From an uncultured Paraglaciecola sp. (GTDB taxonomy: Bacteria; Pseudomonadota; Gammaproteobacteria; Enterobacterales; Alteromonadaceae), in NCBI RefSeq assembly GCF_913020055.1, contig NZ_CAJWCF010000012.1:1-57522 (forward strand): a stretch of DNA of 57,522 nucleotides, given 5' to 3'. The notes below the pieces were generated by a model. It was not told where the DNA came from. It did not search any database and saw nothing but the letters and a program-made list of their open reading frames with translations. Below, piece after piece: positions 36,186 through 47,798 of the stretch (position 1 is the stretch's first letter; every line of letters starts with the position of its first letter). Position numbers and translations under genes: made by a program.

Positions 36186-37619
36186 CTAGCCAATTGATAA
36201 TATACTGCGCAGTTGATCTCCCAATAGCCCTGGTAATATACCAAGTAAGAGCAAACTAGCTGCAATAAGGCCAATCCATATTTTGCTGAGATAAGCCGCC
36301 TGTGCTTGAGGCATATCACTTTTGGCTGGCGCAAACAGAGTGAAAATCACCCGTAAATAATAATATAGGCCTACAGCACTGCCTACTAACATGGTCGTTA
36401 CTAACCACCACGCTGAAAGCTTAACCGCTAAGGTAAGTAGATAAAACTTACCAATGAACCCGATTGTAATAGGCATGCCTGCCAACGACAAAAACGCAAT
36501 AGTCATAATAGTTGCAAGCCAAGGATGCTGCCAAAATAATCCCTGCAATTGGGGTAACTCTTCTAAATCTTGTTGATCATCGAGTCTGGATAACAATGTT
36601 AGTACCGCAAAGATTAGTATTGAGGCGACGAGATAGGCTAATAAATAATAACTGACACCCTCCAGCACTAAACTGTGATCTATGCCCATGGCAATAACCC
36701 CCGCAACTAACACATAACCCATATGTGCTATTGCCGAGTAAGCCATTAATCGTTTCAGACTTTGTTGTTGTAAGGCCAACCAATTGCCTAAAAGCATACT
36801 GGCAATCGCCATCCAGCTAAGCATACGTACCATGTCTGCTTCAAAATCAGTTGGAACAAGTAGGATTAATTTGATAAATAGAGCAAAGACCGCGGCCTTA
36901 GATAAAGTGGTGAGCAATAATGTGGAATTAACCGGTGCGCCCTGATAGACATCTGGCGTCCAAAAATGCAAAGGAACCAGAGATAATTTGAAGGCTAGTC
37001 CGGCTAAGACTAGAACAAAACCACTTTTAGCCATTAAACCCATGGGAGATTGCAGCATATCAACTAGCATCATCTGCCCACTGCTAGCATACAGCAGGGC
37101 AAAACCCATGAGTAATACACTAGTCGCAGCACCTGACAATAACAAGTACTTCATGGCGCCTTCCAGTGCCAGTTTTCGCTCTCTGTTATAGGCAAGAATG
37201 GCTAACATCGACAAACTCATTAATTCAATACTTAGGATCACACTACCTATATGGCGAGACATCACTAGCAACATTGCACCCAAGCAAGATAACAACAGTA
37301 ATAAATAAAATTCCTCTGCGACTTCTTTACTATTGGCTCCCATATAGGGGCCTTGCAACAGGGCGACAGAAATCCCCACCATCAATAATAGTAGGCTAAA
37401 AAATCCGCCAATGGGTTCATACTCAAACAAGATCGTAATGGTTTTTAGATCTGTAGGGTAGTTGTTAATTAGTGCTGCTAACGCTAGAAACAGGGTGACG
37501 AGACAAATACCTTGAGCTAAGTAACAACTGCGCTTCCAGCTAGCCTGAAGCATTAATGCCAGAATACCTGCACTGATGATCAAAACCGGCAGTAACAACC
37601 ATAGTTCTTGAATACTCAT
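36186..37619 (-). CDS. nuoN: NADH-quinone oxidoreductase subunit N
   Basis: Antiporter-like proton-pumping membrane subunit of complex I. 477 residues with about 14 hydrophobic segments. Conserved charged sites are seen, for example the helix-5 Glu in ILSIELMSLSMLAI near 132 and the Lys in FKLSLVPLHFWTPDVYQGAP near 215. Last gene of the nuo operon; overlaps nuoM by 4 bp. Confidence 0.95.
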   Translation of the reverse strand: MSIQELWLLLPVLIISAGILALMLQASWKRSCYLAQGICLVTLFLALAALINNYPTDLKTITILFEYEPIGGFFSLLLLMVGISVALLQGPYMGANSKEVAEEFYLLLLLSCLGAMLLVMSRHIGSVILSIELMSLSMLAILAYNRERKLALEGAMKYLLLSGAATSVLLMGFALLYASSGQMMLVDMLQSPMGLMAKSGFVLVLAGLAFKLSLVPLHFWTPDVYQGAPVNSTLLLTTLSKAAVFALFIKLILLVPTDFEADMVRMLSWMAIASMLLGNWLALQQQSLKRLMAYSAIAHMGYVLVAGVIAMGIDHSLVLEGVSYYLLAYLVASILIFAVLTLLSRLDDQQDLEELPQLQGLFWQHPWLATIMTIAFLSLAGMPITIGFIGKFYLLTLAVKLSAWWLVTTMLVGSAVGLYYYLRVIFTLFAPAKSDMPQAQAAYLSKIWIGLIAASLLLLGILPGLLGDQLRSILSIG

Positions 37620-39064
37620 GGACGTAACTCCCTAGCGGTTTGCATTAAACTACCAATGGTATCGCTACTCAATTCCAACACTATATGTGGTTGTAATCCG
37701 AAATAGATTAATGCGGCCACTAAAATACTGGTGAATACTAATTCGCGCATATGTAAGTCGACTACATCCACATTGGGTGGGCCCTGAAAAGCTCGTTGAA
37801 ATAAATGTAAACCATAAATTGCTGAGCCAATTATGCCTAAGGACGCTACTATGGTTTGCACAGGAAATTGTTGATAGCTGCCCAGCAAAGTAAATAGCTC
37901 TCCGTTGAAGTTAGCCATGCCTGGCATGCCAATACCGGCCATCACAAAAATTAAGGTTACGGTTGCCATTTTAGGCGCGCTTTTCCACATGCCACCCATA
38001 TTGCCAAGTTCTCGACTGTGAATACGATGTTGTATCATGCCGGCCATACTAAATAGTGCCGCACTACTTATCCCATGGGCCACAATAGTTAAAATGGCGC
38101 CTTGTAGTGCCACTTCATTCCAACTAAACAGTGCCAGTAATACAAAACCCATATGGCTAATACTTGAATAAGCCACCAGTCTCTTAAAGTCTGTTTGGCT
38201 GTAGGCCATTAGCGCCCCATAAATTATACTGACTACTCCGAGAGTCACAGCTACTGGCGCAAATTCCATTGTGGCGCTGGGAAATAACGGCAACACAATT
38301 CGAATTAAGCCATAGGCACCTGTTTTGAGTAATATTCCCGCCAACAAAACGCTACCAGCAGTAGGCGCCTGCGTATGGGCATCTGGTAACCAGCTATGGA
38401 ATGGCACCATGGGTAATTTAACTGCGAAGGCAATAAAGAAACCTAACATAAGCCAAAATTGCATAGTGTCGGGGATCACTAATTGCTGTAATTCTCCAAG
38501 ATTAAAACTAAGTTGCCCTGTTTGATTTTGATGGTATAGAGCCAGGGCGATAATAGCGATTAACATTAATAAACTGCTTACTTGGGTAAAGATAAAAAAT
38601 TTGAACGCTGCATAGCGGCGACCCTCATGTCCCCAAATAAGAATCAACGCGGTCATGGGTAATAACATGACTTCCCAGAATAAGAAAAACAAGAATAGGT
38701 CTGCGGCTAAAAACACTCCTATAATTCCAGCCACGCTAAACATTAAATTGAAGTGGAAGAAACCTCGATGTTTCTCGATATCGTTCCAAGAAACCAATAC
38801 CGCCAATATTGCTAATGCAATAGTTAACGAAATAAGTAATAAAGAAAGACCATCAAACAACAACGCAAAATGAATATTAAAGCGTGCAAACCACTGCCAG
38901 CTAAGACTACTAGAGCCACTGTTGCCTAAGTAGAGGGTGAAAATCAATAGACCGATTAAGCTAATCAGGGTGATCCAGTTGCCCAAACCACTGTATTTCT
39001 TTTCACTTAACCAAGCACATATGCCAAATAACAATGGAAGCCAAATCAGAAAACTTAACGCCAC
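37616..39064 (-). CDS. nuoM: NADH-quinone oxidoreductase subunit M
   Basis: Second antiporter-like membrane subunit of complex I, 482 residues. The helix-5 glutamate is in LFLFFLFWEVMLLPM near 128, and the pump lysine motif AFAVKLPMVPFHSWLPDAHTQAPTAGS near 215 is fully conserved. Overlaps nuoL by 10 bp and nuoN by 4 bp. Confidence 0.96.
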   Translation of the reverse strand: MALSFLIWLPLLFGICAWLSEKKYSGLGNWITLISLIGLLIFTLYLGNSGSSSLSWQWFARFNIHFALLFDGLSLLLISLTIALAILAVLVSWNDIEKHRGFFHFNLMFSVAGIIGVFLAADLFLFFLFWEVMLLPMTALILIWGHEGRRYAAFKFFIFTQVSSLLMLIAIIALALYHQNQTGQLSFNLGELQQLVIPDTMQFWLMLGFFIAFAVKLPMVPFHSWLPDAHTQAPTAGSVLLAGILLKTGAYGLIRIVLPLFPSATMEFAPVAVTLGVVSIIYGALMAYSQTDFKRLVAYSSISHMGFVLLALFSWNEVALQGAILTIVAHGISSAALFSMAGMIQHRIHSRELGNMGGMWKSAPKMATVTLIFVMAGIGMPGMANFNGELFTLLGSYQQFPVQTIVASLGIIGSAIYGLHLFQRAFQGPPNVDVVDLHMRELVFTSILVAALIYFGLQPHIVLELSSDTIGSLMQTARELRP

Positions 39065-40881
39065 AATATCAACCCTCCTAACATCAGGGCACAGCCAGCG
39101 AGAGTGCCGAATAAGTACCAGCGCAACTTACCGTTTTGACTGATAACTAATACTTCATTTAGGCTGAAATTAAACCAACCTACAAAGTGATAGAAATGGT
39201 CTATCACGTCACCTTTATTGATACGCGCAAACAGTTGCAAGGGTTTGGTAAAAAGCTGCTCGTAGAGCCAGTCAAAGCCCAAACCATCACGGCAGAAGTT
39301 ATTGATAACACTACTGCTAGCCTGCATGGATTGACGAGGAAAATACAAAAACCAAGCAAGGATAAAGCCTAATAAAGCGACAGCTACGGGCATCCATTCA
39401 ATCCACAATGGTAAGTGTGGGTGATTAGCTGGACCAAATACCAGGCTAAAATCTAAACTAATAAACCCGCCAATCACGGCTAATGTCACTAGAGGTAATA
39501 AGGGCACAACTAATTGGCTAGTCGGTTTGTAATCCGCTTCTTTTAGATCATGATTCGCAGGGCCAAAACAAACAATAAATAGTAGGCGAAAACTGTAAAG
39601 GCTAGTTAGAAATGCGCCAAGTACCCCAATCCACCATAGAGTTGGACCAGCAGTATGCGCTTGGTAAGTGGCCGCCAATATGGCTTCCTTACTGAAAAAT
39701 CCTGAGCTGCCAGGGAAAGCTACCAATGCTAATAAGCCAATTAACAAAAATGTAGAGGTTAAAGGTAAACTTCGAAATAAACCGCCCATCTTGAAAATGT
39801 CTTGTTGATGGTGCATTTTCAAAATAATGCTACCGGCAGTTAAAAACAATAACGCCTTAAAAAATGCATGGGTCATCAGATGAAAAATAGCAGCATCAAA
39901 TGCCAACGCGCCTAATCCCAAAAACATATAGCCAATTTGACTCATAGTAGAGTAGGCAAGAATACGTTTAATATCTGATTGGGCGAGGGCGGCTACTCCC
40001 GCTAATACTAGGGTAAGGACGCCTATCCACGCGACCAAATTGAGTATGCCTTCTACTTGTAAAAACAGCGGATGCATTCGGGCAATGAGGTACACACCGG
40101 CGGTTACCATTGTAGCTGCATGTATTAACGCGCTGACTGGAGTAGGGCCGGCCATGGCATCAGGTAACCATGTCTGCAAAGGCAGTTGTGCTGATTTACC
40201 TACTGCGCCTCCCACCAGTAATATGCAGGCTAACCATAGATTGGATTGAGATACATGAGTTGTTGATTCAACAATTGTATTGATGTGCAAACTGCCGTAT
40301 TCACTGAATAGGATCAACAAACCGATCATCATGGCGGTATCGCCAACTCGGGTCACAATAAACGCCTTTTTAGAGGCAACAACGTTATCTGCTTTATGTT
40401 GCCAGAAACCAATAAGTAAGAAACTGCACAATCCCACGCCTTCCCAGCCTAAATACAACAGCACCAAACTATCGCCTAATACCAGCATCAACATGGCAAA
40501 CACAAACAAGTTCATATACACAAAAAAGCGTTGTACATCTTTGTCTTCGAACATATAGGCCGCGGCGTACCAATGGATCATCCAGCCTACACCGGTAATC
40601 ACACTCATCATCACAAGGGATAACTGATCTAGGTGTAACCCAAAGTTAATCGGTGCTCCAGCAATTGGTAACCAATTGAATAACACTTGCTGGAAGGACT
40701 CTCCTCCCAAACCAATAAATTCGATGCCAATAAGTAAAGTCAGTATGGCAGCTAAACCCATTGAGCCAACACCCAGCAGAGCTACCAATAAGGGGGACAG
40801 TCGTCCAGCAAGTAGCAACAATATTAACGACGATAAAAGAGGCAATAACGGAACTAGGACAAGTAAATTTTGCATGTTCAT
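39055..40881 (-). CDS. nuoL: NADH-quinone oxidoreductase subunit L
   Basis: Largest antiporter-like membrane subunit of complex I, 608 residues (E. coli 613). Conserved blocks: LLYLGWEGVGLCSFLLIGFW with the helix-5 Glu near 145, and GKSAQLPLQTWLPDAMAGPTPVSALIHAATMV with the key Lys near 230. The C-terminal part includes the long lateral-helix region reaching over M and N. Overlaps nuoK by 4 bp. Confidence 0.96.
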   Translation of the reverse strand: MNMQNLLVLVPLLPLLSSLILLLLAGRLSPLLVALLGVGSMGLAAILTLLIGIEFIGLGGESFQQVLFNWLPIAGAPINFGLHLDQLSLVMMSVITGVGWMIHWYAAAYMFEDKDVQRFFVYMNLFVFAMLMLVLGDSLVLLYLGWEGVGLCSFLLIGFWQHKADNVVASKKAFIVTRVGDTAMMIGLLILFSEYGSLHINTIVESTTHVSQSNLWLACILLVGGAVGKSAQLPLQTWLPDAMAGPTPVSALIHAATMVTAGVYLIARMHPLFLQVEGILNLVAWIGVLTLVLAGVAALAQSDIKRILAYSTMSQIGYMFLGLGALAFDAAIFHLMTHAFFKALLFLTAGSIILKMHHQQDIFKMGGLFRSLPLTSTFLLIGLLALVAFPGSSGFFSKEAILAATYQAHTAGPTLWWIGVLGAFLTSLYSFRLLFIVCFGPANHDLKEADYKPTSQLVVPLLPLVTLAVIGGFISLDFSLVFGPANHPHLPLWIEWMPVAVALLGFILAWFLYFPRQSMQASSSVINNFCRDGLGFDWLYEQLFTKPLQLFARINKGDVIDHFYHFVGWFNFSLNEVLVISQNGKLRWYLFGTLAGCALMLGGLILWR

Positions 40882-41183
40882 CCTTTCATCTCATCTAGTT
40901 TATCGATATCCAAGTCACCAATATGTTGTCTTAAGCGAATAAGTAAGGCCAAGCCCAGTCCTACTTCAGCCGCGGCAATGCTCAAGATCAATATATAAAT
41001 TACCTGCCCGTCAGCCTGTTGCCAAAGACTACCAGCCAGAATGAATGCAAGGGCACCCGCATTCAGCATGATTTCCATCGACATCAACATAAACAAAGTG
41101 TTTTTCCGGCTTAACAAACCCACTAGCCCGATAGCCCAAAGCAAAGCAACTAACACAAAGCCGTGTTCAATAGGAACAGTCAT
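40878..41183 (-). CDS. nuoK: NADH-quinone oxidoreductase subunit K
   Basis: Small three-helix membrane subunit of complex I, 101 residues. The first conserved glutamate is in LMSMEIMLNAGAL near 36 and the second in AAAEVGLGLALL near 72; both belong to the central proton axis. Overlaps nuoL by 4 bp; lies 2 bp after nuoJ. Confidence 0.95.
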   Translation of the reverse strand: MTVPIEHGFVLVALLWAIGLVGLLSRKNTLFMLMSMEIMLNAGALAFILAGSLWQQADGQVIYILILSIAAAEVGLGLALLIRLRQHIGDLDIDKLDEMKG

Positions 41184-41185
41184 GA

Positions 41186-41728
41186 TTAGCGTCCCCCATC
41201 TTTAGTGGTTCTTTTAGGCAGTTCCTTGGCCAAATGATAGCCACCGACTAGTCCCGCTAATAGTAAAAAGGAGGCGATTTCAACCGCAAGTAAATAAGGA
41301 CCAAATAACAAGGTGCCCACAGCTCTAGCATCGACTAATTCTATTTGCACCGCTGAAGAGGGATTTGTTGACCAGTTTTGGTTTGAAAGTATTACAAATA
41401 CAATTTCAGCAAGCAAAACCATGACTAATAAACTAGGTCCAACCCAGCTCTGCCAAGTTAGCCAGTGTTTTTCTCGATCAATGTCGGTTTGATTAATATT
41501 AAAAATCATCACAGCAAAAACAAACAACACCATAATTGCACCGGCATAAACGATAATTTGCAAGGCCGCCGCGAAGGGCGCTCCAAGTAAGTAAAAACAC
41601 ATGGCCAGCGCAAGTAAACTAACAACCAAATACAGCAATGCATGTACTGCATTTTTATTTGTTACAACAAACAAGCTTGCGAGTATGGCTATGCTGCCAC
41701 TTATGTAGAATAAAATTTGTGCACTCAC
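41186..41728 (-). CDS. nuoJ: NADH-quinone oxidoreductase subunit J
   Basis: Five-helix membrane subunit of complex I, 180 residues (E. coli 184). The conserved [18 protein letters not shown] block near 60-77 includes the pi-bulge helix 3. Overlaps nuoI by 4 bp. Confidence 0.95.
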   Translation of the reverse strand: MSAQILFYISGSIAILASLFVVTNKNAVHALLYLVVSLLALAMCFYLLGAPFAAALQIIVYAGAIMVLFVFAVMIFNINQTDIDREKHWLTWQSWVGPSLLVMVLLAEIVFVILSNQNWSTNPSSAVQIELVDARAVGTLLFGPYLLAVEIASFLLLAGLVGGYHLAKELPKRTTKDGGR

Positions 41729-42240
41729 GGCATTAAACTCCTTACATCTACTGGAGGTTTTTCGTTATCAGCTTGTCCTTTGCCCTTGCCTTTAACTTTG
41801 ATGCCGGCTTTGTGATAAAAGTTATAATCAGGGTATTTTCCAGAACCGTCTATCAGCAAATGTTCTTTTTCATAAACCATGCTTTGTCTTGTATATTCCG
41901 ACATTTCAACATCAGGTGTCAGTTGGATTGCGTATGTAGGGCAGGCTTCTTCACACATACCACACATAATGCAGCGAGAAAAATTGATGCGAAAAAAGTC
42001 AGCGCGCCAACGACCGTGATCGTCCTCTGTTTTTTGTAGTGAAATACAATCTACTGGGCAAGCTACTGCACACAGGTTGCACGCGACACAACGCTCTTCA
42101 CCATCAGGATCACGGGTTAAAACGATTCTGCCGCGGTAGCGAGGTGCCAAATAGGGTTTTTCTTCTGGGTATTGAACCGTGTCTGTTCTATCAAATAAAT
42201 GTTTGAAAACAGTCCACATGGTTCTAATTTGAGTATGCAT
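41725..42240 (-). CDS. nuoI: NADH-quinone oxidoreductase subunit I
   Basis: Peripheral-arm subunit with two [4Fe-4S] clusters (N6a, N6b). Motifs [15 protein letters not shown] and [16 protein letters not shown] have all eight ligands. About 171 residues from the ATG at 42240. This ATG is chosen because GGGGGAG lies nine bases upstream; an earlier ATG at 42258 would overlap nuoH by 16 bp and contain the ribosome site. Very similar to E. coli NuoI through the [18 protein letters not shown] block. Confidence 0.95.
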   Translation of the reverse strand: MHTQIRTMWTVFKHLFDRTDTVQYPEEKPYLAPRYRGRIVLTRDPDGEERCVACNLCAVACPVDCISLQKTEDDHGRWRADFFRINFSRCIMCGMCEEACPTYAIQLTPDVEMSEYTRQSMVYEKEHLLIDGSGKYPDYNFYHKAGIKVKGKGKGQADNEKPPVDVRSLMP

Positions 42241-42242
42241 AA

Positions 42243-43196
42243 TTAAAAACTCCCCCATAGTTTAACCACAGCAGTACCCACTAGATTAAGTAACGCCAGA
42301 GGTAACATCCATTTCCAGCCAAATTCCAAGAGTTGATCAAAGCGGGGCCTAGGCAAAGCAGCTCTTAGAAGAATAAAGAAGCAAATTAGGCTCATGGTCT
42401 TCAATACAAACCACACAAAAGGCGGTAACCAGGGGCCAAGCCAACCGCCGAGGAAAAGGGTGGTGATCATCATCGAAATTAACATCATGCCGAGGTATTC
42501 ACCGAGAAAGAATAGGGCAAACTTAATGCCTGAATATTCTGTATGAAATCCCGCGGTTAATTCAGTTTCAGCTTCAGGCAAATCAAAAGGTAATCTATGG
42601 CTTTCGGCTACCCCAGCAATGATAAAAACGACAAATCCTATAAATTGGGGGACCACAAACCATATGTCTTGTTGTGCCAACACAATATCGCTCAATCTAA
42701 AGCTACCACTTAAGATCACTACGCCGAGTAATGACACACCCATAAATACTTCATAACTAATGGTTTGCGCGGCCGCTCGCATTCCGCCTAGAACTGCATA
42801 TTTATTGTTGGATGCCCAACCAGCCAAAACCACGGAATAAACCGCCATTGAGGTCATGGCTAGGAAAAACAGTAAACCGATATTGCTATCAGAAACCACT
42901 AAACCTGGTGCCATGGGCACTACGGCAAAACTCATCAGTATTGCCATTGCGCCAATTAACGGTGCTAATACAAAAACTGGCCGGTCAGCAAATGGTGGGA
43001 TCCAGTCGTGTTTGAATAATATTTTTATGAGGTCGGCAAGAGATTGTAATATGCCAAAATAGCCAACACGATTTGGTCCATAACGTTGCTGGAAGAACCC
43101 TAACAAGCGTCGTTCAAACCAAACCAACATAGCCGCAATGGGAACCAGTGTAGCCACCATAAGTACGATCATTATCATCAATTCTAATTCTGGCAT
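42243..43196 (-). CDS. nuoH: NADH-quinone oxidoreductase subunit H
   Basis: Membrane subunit that shapes the quinone chamber at the joint with the peripheral arm; 317 residues (E. coli 325) with about eight helices. Conserved blocks [25 protein letters not shown] and [27 protein letters not shown], with its charged quinone-channel residues. One-base overlap with nuoG. Confidence 0.96.
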   Translation of the reverse strand: MPELELMIMIVLMVATLVPIAAMLVWFERRLLGFFQQRYGPNRVGYFGILQSLADLIKILFKHDWIPPFADRPVFVLAPLIGAMAILMSFAVVPMAPGLVVSDSNIGLLFFLAMTSMAVYSVVLAGWASNNKYAVLGGMRAAAQTISYEVFMGVSLLGVVILSGSFRLSDIVLAQQDIWFVVPQFIGFVVFIIAGVAESHRLPFDLPEAETELTAGFHTEYSGIKFALFFLGEYLGMMLISMMITTLFLGGWLGPWLPPFVWFVLKTMSLICFFILLRAALPRPRFDQLLEFGWKWMLPLALLNLVGTAVVKLWGSF

Positions 43197-45988
43197 TAGA
43201 TTACTCCATCAATAAAATGGATAGGTATGGTTTGATCTTGAGCTAACAGCTTGTCTCGATGCTGCTGTTTTACCGTTTGTTGTGTTGTCTGTAAGTGCTT
43301 AATTTGCTGACTATATTCATCAATTTGTTTCCCAGTTGCCGCTGTAAGTTGTTCACAGTGTTGTAATTCGAATAGTTGATCAGCGGGTACATAAATTAAT
43401 AAACAACTGGCTGGAACTTGTGTACTAATAATTAATTGTAGAGCAGTTGAATTGTCATCACAGTAAAGTAATTGACCTGCAACATACCCCCCTTTCTTAG
43501 CATCCAGCGGACTCATTACAATTTGAGCCTGTATCTTTAGTTGGGCAATAGGCAGGGCATGTAAACTTAAATTATCGCTACCAAACACTTTTTGCAGCGG
43601 TAGTATTTGCCATTGAGCTTTGTTCTTTTGCGACCAATTGGCTTGCCATTTGAACCACTGATCACTCTGTCCGAGTTTTATACAGCGTACGCCCTCTTGT
43701 TTTTCAAGCTCAGTTCCACGATATTCATCGCGAAACTTATGGTTTGACTGATTGGAGTTCCAACCTGGTGACCAACTGTAGGCTAACGGAAATTCGTTTT
43801 TCTGGCCGACTTGTGTTCCTTCCATACTTTGTTTATACGGGGCACCTAATTCACTGAAAGGTTTTGGTTCATGCACTGTTTGATTAGCTAACATCGCGGT
43901 TCGACCGCTCACTCTTGGCGTTTGCAAAGCCAGTTGGGTCTGATGATGCTGATTAAAATGTTCACAGAGCTGAGGGAAGTCTTGGTTAAGTAAACCTCGA
44001 AGTTGTCCCAAATCGCTGATTTCACCCAGTGAATGCTGGCGAAGTTTGGCGATGTTTACTAGCCATTGCCAGCCAGGCATACATTGTCCAGATGGTTTAG
44101 TGGCGGGAAGGTGAGATTGAATTAAACCCTGATAGTTAAGTAGTGAACCACTGCATTCACTAAAAGTAGACACCGGCAGGTTTACCTCGTCCGCGTCGGG
44201 AATTCCAAGTTGACTTAAACGTACTATATTGTCTGCACACTTTCGCCATTTACTCAGTCGGTTAACAAAGGCTGGTGAACAATGGTCTAGAACCAGTAAA
44301 TTGGATTTTTCTGTGGTGCTGTTTTCCACATCTAAACTGTCGATGCTCAGATAACCATTTTGGGTTAATAAACCTAGACCTAAGGTGTTCGCCTCGGGTG
44401 GCACAATACACAACATGGCGTCATCTTGGCCGTTTTCTGTTGCAGTACTGTGTACTTTCAATGCATTGCGTATATTACTGGCAGCGGCCAATAGCGCAGG
44501 GTTATTGGCTGACCAGCCTGTTAAAATTAACGGACGTTTTGCTTTTCGTAAGACTTCAAGCAAGGCGAGTGTTTCTGAAGACGCTTTACTGACTTTAGGT
44601 GTGGGAGCTCTGTCACTGAGCATACTAGCCAATAAAAATCCTTGCTCAGCAGCTTGTTTAGGCGAGCAAACTAAGTTGATTGTTGCTTGTTTAGCAAGGT
44701 CACTTTCTCCAAAACCAAATATTGCTAAGGGAACAGGATGATGAGGTTGAATAGCCCTGACCGCGGCATCTTGCCAGCTAGGCACTCTGAGCTTTTCTGC
44801 TTGCACTTTGGCATTGTTTAGCAGCGCCTGACGAATAGATAAAGCTATGCGAGGTGCACTGTTGTTAACGTCTTCAGCGAAAATAACTATGGCGTCGGCT
44901 TGCTCCATTTGGGCTAAACTTGGCGCTTGCCACTGATTCAGTATAGCCATGTGAGTGGCCAACAAAACTTCCTGTTGCGCATCTAGTCCAGGGTTGAAAT
45001 TCTCACTTCCGACTAGTTGTTGAAGGGCAAAATTGTCTTCTAAACTCGCCTGACTACTGCCAATGCCAATCCATCGCCCTTTGTTTTTTAATCTGACATT
45101 GAGAGCCGTATCTGCCCAATTGTTTTGTTGCCCGTCTAAAGTGATATTCAGGCGGCGGGTATCATGATCAACAAAGGAAAATCCGAAGCGGCCACGATCA
45201 CACAAAAAATAACCATTTAAATGATCGTTAAAGCGATTGGTAACACGTCGCACTGAACCATAACGTTCTGACAGGCTTGTATTGCACCCAACAGAACAGT
45301 GTTGGCAAATGGATGGAGCGGTTTGCAAATCCCACTTTCGGCTGTAGTGATCGCCAAATGGTTTGTCGGTAAATACACCTGTTGGGCAAACTTCAACTAG
45401 ATTACCAGCAAACTCACTTTCTAAGGTGCCATCACTCTGACGGCCGAAATATACGTTATTCCGTGATGCTTGAGCGGCTAAATCAGTACCTCCAGCATAA
45501 TCTTTGTAAAATCGTTCACAGCGATAACAAGTAATGCAGCGATTCATTTCATGTTTGACTAACGGGCCAAGATCTTGGTTGGTAAATGTTGTTTTCTTAC
45601 CCTTGTAATGCCTTTCATTATGGCCAGTCATTACAGTCATATCTTGTAAATGACACTCACCACCCTCAGCACAAACTGGACAATCATGAGGATGATGAGT
45701 CATTAATGCTGCTATATTCTGTTCGCGAAATTCTTTCTCTGCAGGTTGTTGCATACTGACTCGCATGCCCTCAGTTACAGGTGTCATACAGGCAACTATC
45801 ATTCTCCCTCGGGTGTCATTTTCGTCTTGGTATTGAGTCATTGCGCATTGCCGACAAGCGCCAACAGAACCCATGGCTGGGTGCCAGCAAAAATAGGGCA
45901 GGTCCAGTTTTAACGATAAGCTAGCCTGCAATAGGTTTTGCCCATCCTTAACGGTATATTGTTGGTCATCAATAAAAATTTTGGCCAT
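43196..45988 (-). CDS. nuoG: NADH-quinone oxidoreductase subunit G
   Basis: Large iron-sulfur subunit of complex I, 930 residues (E. coli 908). The N-terminal [2Fe-2S] site has C34, C45, C48 and C67. The His-ligated cluster has H99 with C103, C106 and C112. The next [4Fe-4S] site starts at C151, C154, C157. The extra N7 cluster of the E. coli type is present as CQHCSVGC with a fourth cysteine in [10 protein letters not shown]. The molybdopterin-like C-terminal domain is more divergent. It lies 3 bp after nuoF. Confidence 0.95.
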   Translation of the reverse strand: MAKIFIDDQQYTVKDGQNLLQASLSLKLDLPYFCWHPAMGSVGACRQCAMTQYQDENDTRGRMIVACMTPVTEGMRVSMQQPAEKEFREQNIAALMTHHPHDCPVCAEGGECHLQDMTVMTGHNERHYKGKKTTFTNQDLGPLVKHEMNRCITCYRCERFYKDYAGGTDLAAQASRNNVYFGRQSDGTLESEFAGNLVEVCPTGVFTDKPFGDHYSRKWDLQTAPSICQHCSVGCNTSLSERYGSVRRVTNRFNDHLNGYFLCDRGRFGFSFVDHDTRRLNITLDGQQNNWADTALNVRLKNKGRWIGIGSSQASLEDNFALQQLVGSENFNPGLDAQQEVLLATHMAILNQWQAPSLAQMEQADAIVIFAEDVNNSAPRIALSIRQALLNNAKVQAEKLRVPSWQDAAVRAIQPHHPVPLAIFGFGESDLAKQATINLVCSPKQAAEQGFLLASMLSDRAPTPKVSKASSETLALLEVLRKAKRPLILTGWSANNPALLAAASNIRNALKVHSTATENGQDDAMLCIVPPEANTLGLGLLTQNGYLSIDSLDVENSTTEKSNLLVLDHCSPAFVNRLSKWRKCADNIVRLSQLGIPDADEVNLPVSTFSECSGSLLNYQGLIQSHLPATKPSGQCMPGWQWLVNIAKLRQHSLGEISDLGQLRGLLNQDFPQLCEHFNQHHQTQLALQTPRVSGRTAMLANQTVHEPKPFSELGAPYKQSMEGTQVGQKNEFPLAYSWSPGWNSNQSNHKFRDEYRGTELEKQEGVRCIKLGQSDQWFKWQANWSQKNKAQWQILPLQKVFGSDNLSLHALPIAQLKIQAQIVMSPLDAKKGGYVAGQLLYCDDNSTALQLIISTQVPASCLLIYVPADQLFELQHCEQLTAATGKQIDEYSQQIKHLQTTQQTVKQQHRDKLLAQDQTIPIHFIDGVI

Positions 45989-45991
45989 AAT

Positions 45992-47260
45992 CTAATGCCC
46001 GTGAGGGCACCCCTTGTGATCAATGTGCTGTTGAAAATCATCGGCGAAATATTTCATTCCACTACGCAGTGGTTCGACTGCACCCGGTGCGAGTGCACAG
46101 AAGGTTTTCCCTATCCACATAAATCCGCAGAGTTGTTGTAATGCGTCCAGATCGTCTTGTGTTCCCTGACCATCTTCAATACGACTCAAAATTTCCACTG
46201 CCCAGGGCAAACCATCTCGGCAAGGTGTACACCAGCCGCAAGACTCTTGAGCAAAGAATTTAAGCAAATTTAAGATCATGCCCACTGGACAATGTTTATC
46301 ATCAAGAACAATCATCACTCCAGTACCCATTCGGCTTCCGACTTTGGATATAGCGTCATATTCCATGCGAGTATCGAGATGTTCGGGTAATAAGAAGTCG
46401 GTAGATGCGCCTCCAGGCAACCAGCCTCGGAGGGTTAAGTTGTCTTGCATGCTGCCGGATAATTCCAGAATGTGTCTGGCAGTAGTACCCATTGGTAGTT
46501 CCCACAATCCAGCGTTTTTTACTCGTCCACTGATACCGTAAATTTTAGTACCAGCGTCTGGGCCACCTGATAGCTCGGCATACCACTGTGAGCCATTTTT
46601 CAAAATGCCTGGTAAATTGCACAGGGTTTCACAGTTGTTAACTATCGTCGGACGGCCAAATAAACCGACAACTTGCGGAAAAGGTGGTTTGGCTCGAGGA
46701 TTGGCACGTTTACCTTCCAGAGCATTAATCAGCGCCGTTTCTTCGCCGCAAATATAACGTCCGGCACTAGTATGTAGATGTAATTTAAGTGAATACTGCG
46801 TGCCATTGATGTTATTACCAAGCAAACCTGCGGCTTCAGCTTCATCGATAGCTTGCTGTAGACGGGTCGCACAGAGGCGATATTCTCCCCGCAAGAAAAT
46901 ATAAGCAACGTCTGCACCTATCGCGTAGGCTGCGATCATCATGCCTTCGATGAGTAAATGTGGAGCCCCTTCCATCAACCAGCGATCTTTGAAGGTGCCT
47001 GGCTCCATTTCATCTGCATTACACACCAAGTATTTATTTTTTGGCGCATCTTTTCCCATCGGCACAAAGCTCCACTTAATGCCTGTCATAAAACCAGCAC
47101 CACCTCGACCTTTAAGTTGAGAATCGGAAACTTGTTTTTGAACCTCTTGAGGTTGCATATTCAAAGCGGTTTCAAATCCTTGGTAACCGCCGGTGGTTTT
47201 ATAGGCATCAAGGTTTTGTGGATTGTCCAGATCAAGATACTGGCTAAGTGGCTTATCCAT
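45992..47260 (-). CDS. nuoF: NADH-quinone oxidoreductase subunit F
   Basis: NADH-binding flavoprotein of complex I, 422 residues (E. coli 445). NADH/FMN site: LKGRGGAGFMTGIKWSF near 50 and CNADEMEPGTFKDR near 80. The N3 [4Fe-4S] cluster ligands are in SCGWCTPCRDG near 340 and a last cysteine in GKTFCALAPGA. The C-terminus ends CPHGH. Overlaps nuoE by 8 bp. Confidence 0.96.
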   Translation of the reverse strand: MDKPLSQYLDLDNPQNLDAYKTTGGYQGFETALNMQPQEVQKQVSDSQLKGRGGAGFMTGIKWSFVPMGKDAPKNKYLVCNADEMEPGTFKDRWLMEGAPHLLIEGMMIAAYAIGADVAYIFLRGEYRLCATRLQQAIDEAEAAGLLGNNINGTQYSLKLHLHTSAGRYICGEETALINALEGKRANPRAKPPFPQVVGLFGRPTIVNNCETLCNLPGILKNGSQWYAELSGGPDAGTKIYGISGRVKNAGLWELPMGTTARHILELSGSMQDNLTLRGWLPGGASTDFLLPEHLDTRMEYDAISKVGSRMGTGVMIVLDDKHCPVGMILNLLKFFAQESCGWCTPCRDGLPWAVEILSRIEDGQGTQDDLDALQQLCGFMWIGKTFCALAPGAVEPLRSGMKYFADDFQQHIDHKGCPHGH

Positions 47261-47798
47261 TTTGGCCTCTACTTAATCCCTGCATGAGATTATCCAGAGT
47301 TTCTATATTTAGGCTTTCAACTAGCTCGCCATCTAACATTAGGGCTGGCGCCTTATCACAACAGCCTAAACATACATTTGGCAGCAAAGTGATTTTTCCA
47401 TCCTTTGTGGTTTGACCAAATTCAATATTGAGAGTGTTACGCAGATGGTTGGCAATAATTTGGTAATCATGTAACCAGCAGCTAATGCTGTCGCATAAGT
47501 GGATCACATGTTCTCCTACAGGTTGACGATAGATTAGATTGTAAAAAGTGGCGATCCCTTCTAATTCTGTGGCTGACATACCTAACATATTGGCTATGGC
47601 ATACAGGCTTTCGTCACTTATCCAGCGGCGTTGTTTCTGAACAATTTGCAGGGCATCGATAGCCGCAGCGTGCCGACTTTCATACAAAGAACATTCATGT
47701 TCTATCGCATCGATTTCTGTTTGGCTAAGCACGTCGCGGTAATTAACCACTTGTTGCTTTGCAAGGTCGATTTGTAAAATTGGAATTTCGTTGCTCAT
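47253..47798 (-). CDS. nuoE: NADH-quinone oxidoreductase subunit E
   Basis: Thioredoxin-like [2Fe-2S] subunit (cluster N1a), 181 residues. The four cysteine ligands are in LCDSISCW near 103 and CLGCCDKAP near 143. The N-terminal helical part has [34 protein letters not shown]. Overlaps nuoCD by 4 bp. Confidence 0.95.
   Translation of the reverse strand: MSNEIPILQIDLAKQQVVNYRDVLSQTEIDAIEHECSLYESRHAAAIDALQIVQKQRRWISDESLYAIANMLGMSATELEGIATFYNLIYRQPVGEHVIHLCDSISCWLHDYQIIANHLRNTLNIEFGQTTKDGKITLLPNVCLGCCDKAPALMLDGELVESLNIETLDNLMQGLSRGQNG

Noticed and set aside
38325-40558. Several plus-strand frames inside nuoM and nuoL
   Set aside because: All are antisense shadows of conserved complex I genes without ribosome sites or recognisable products.
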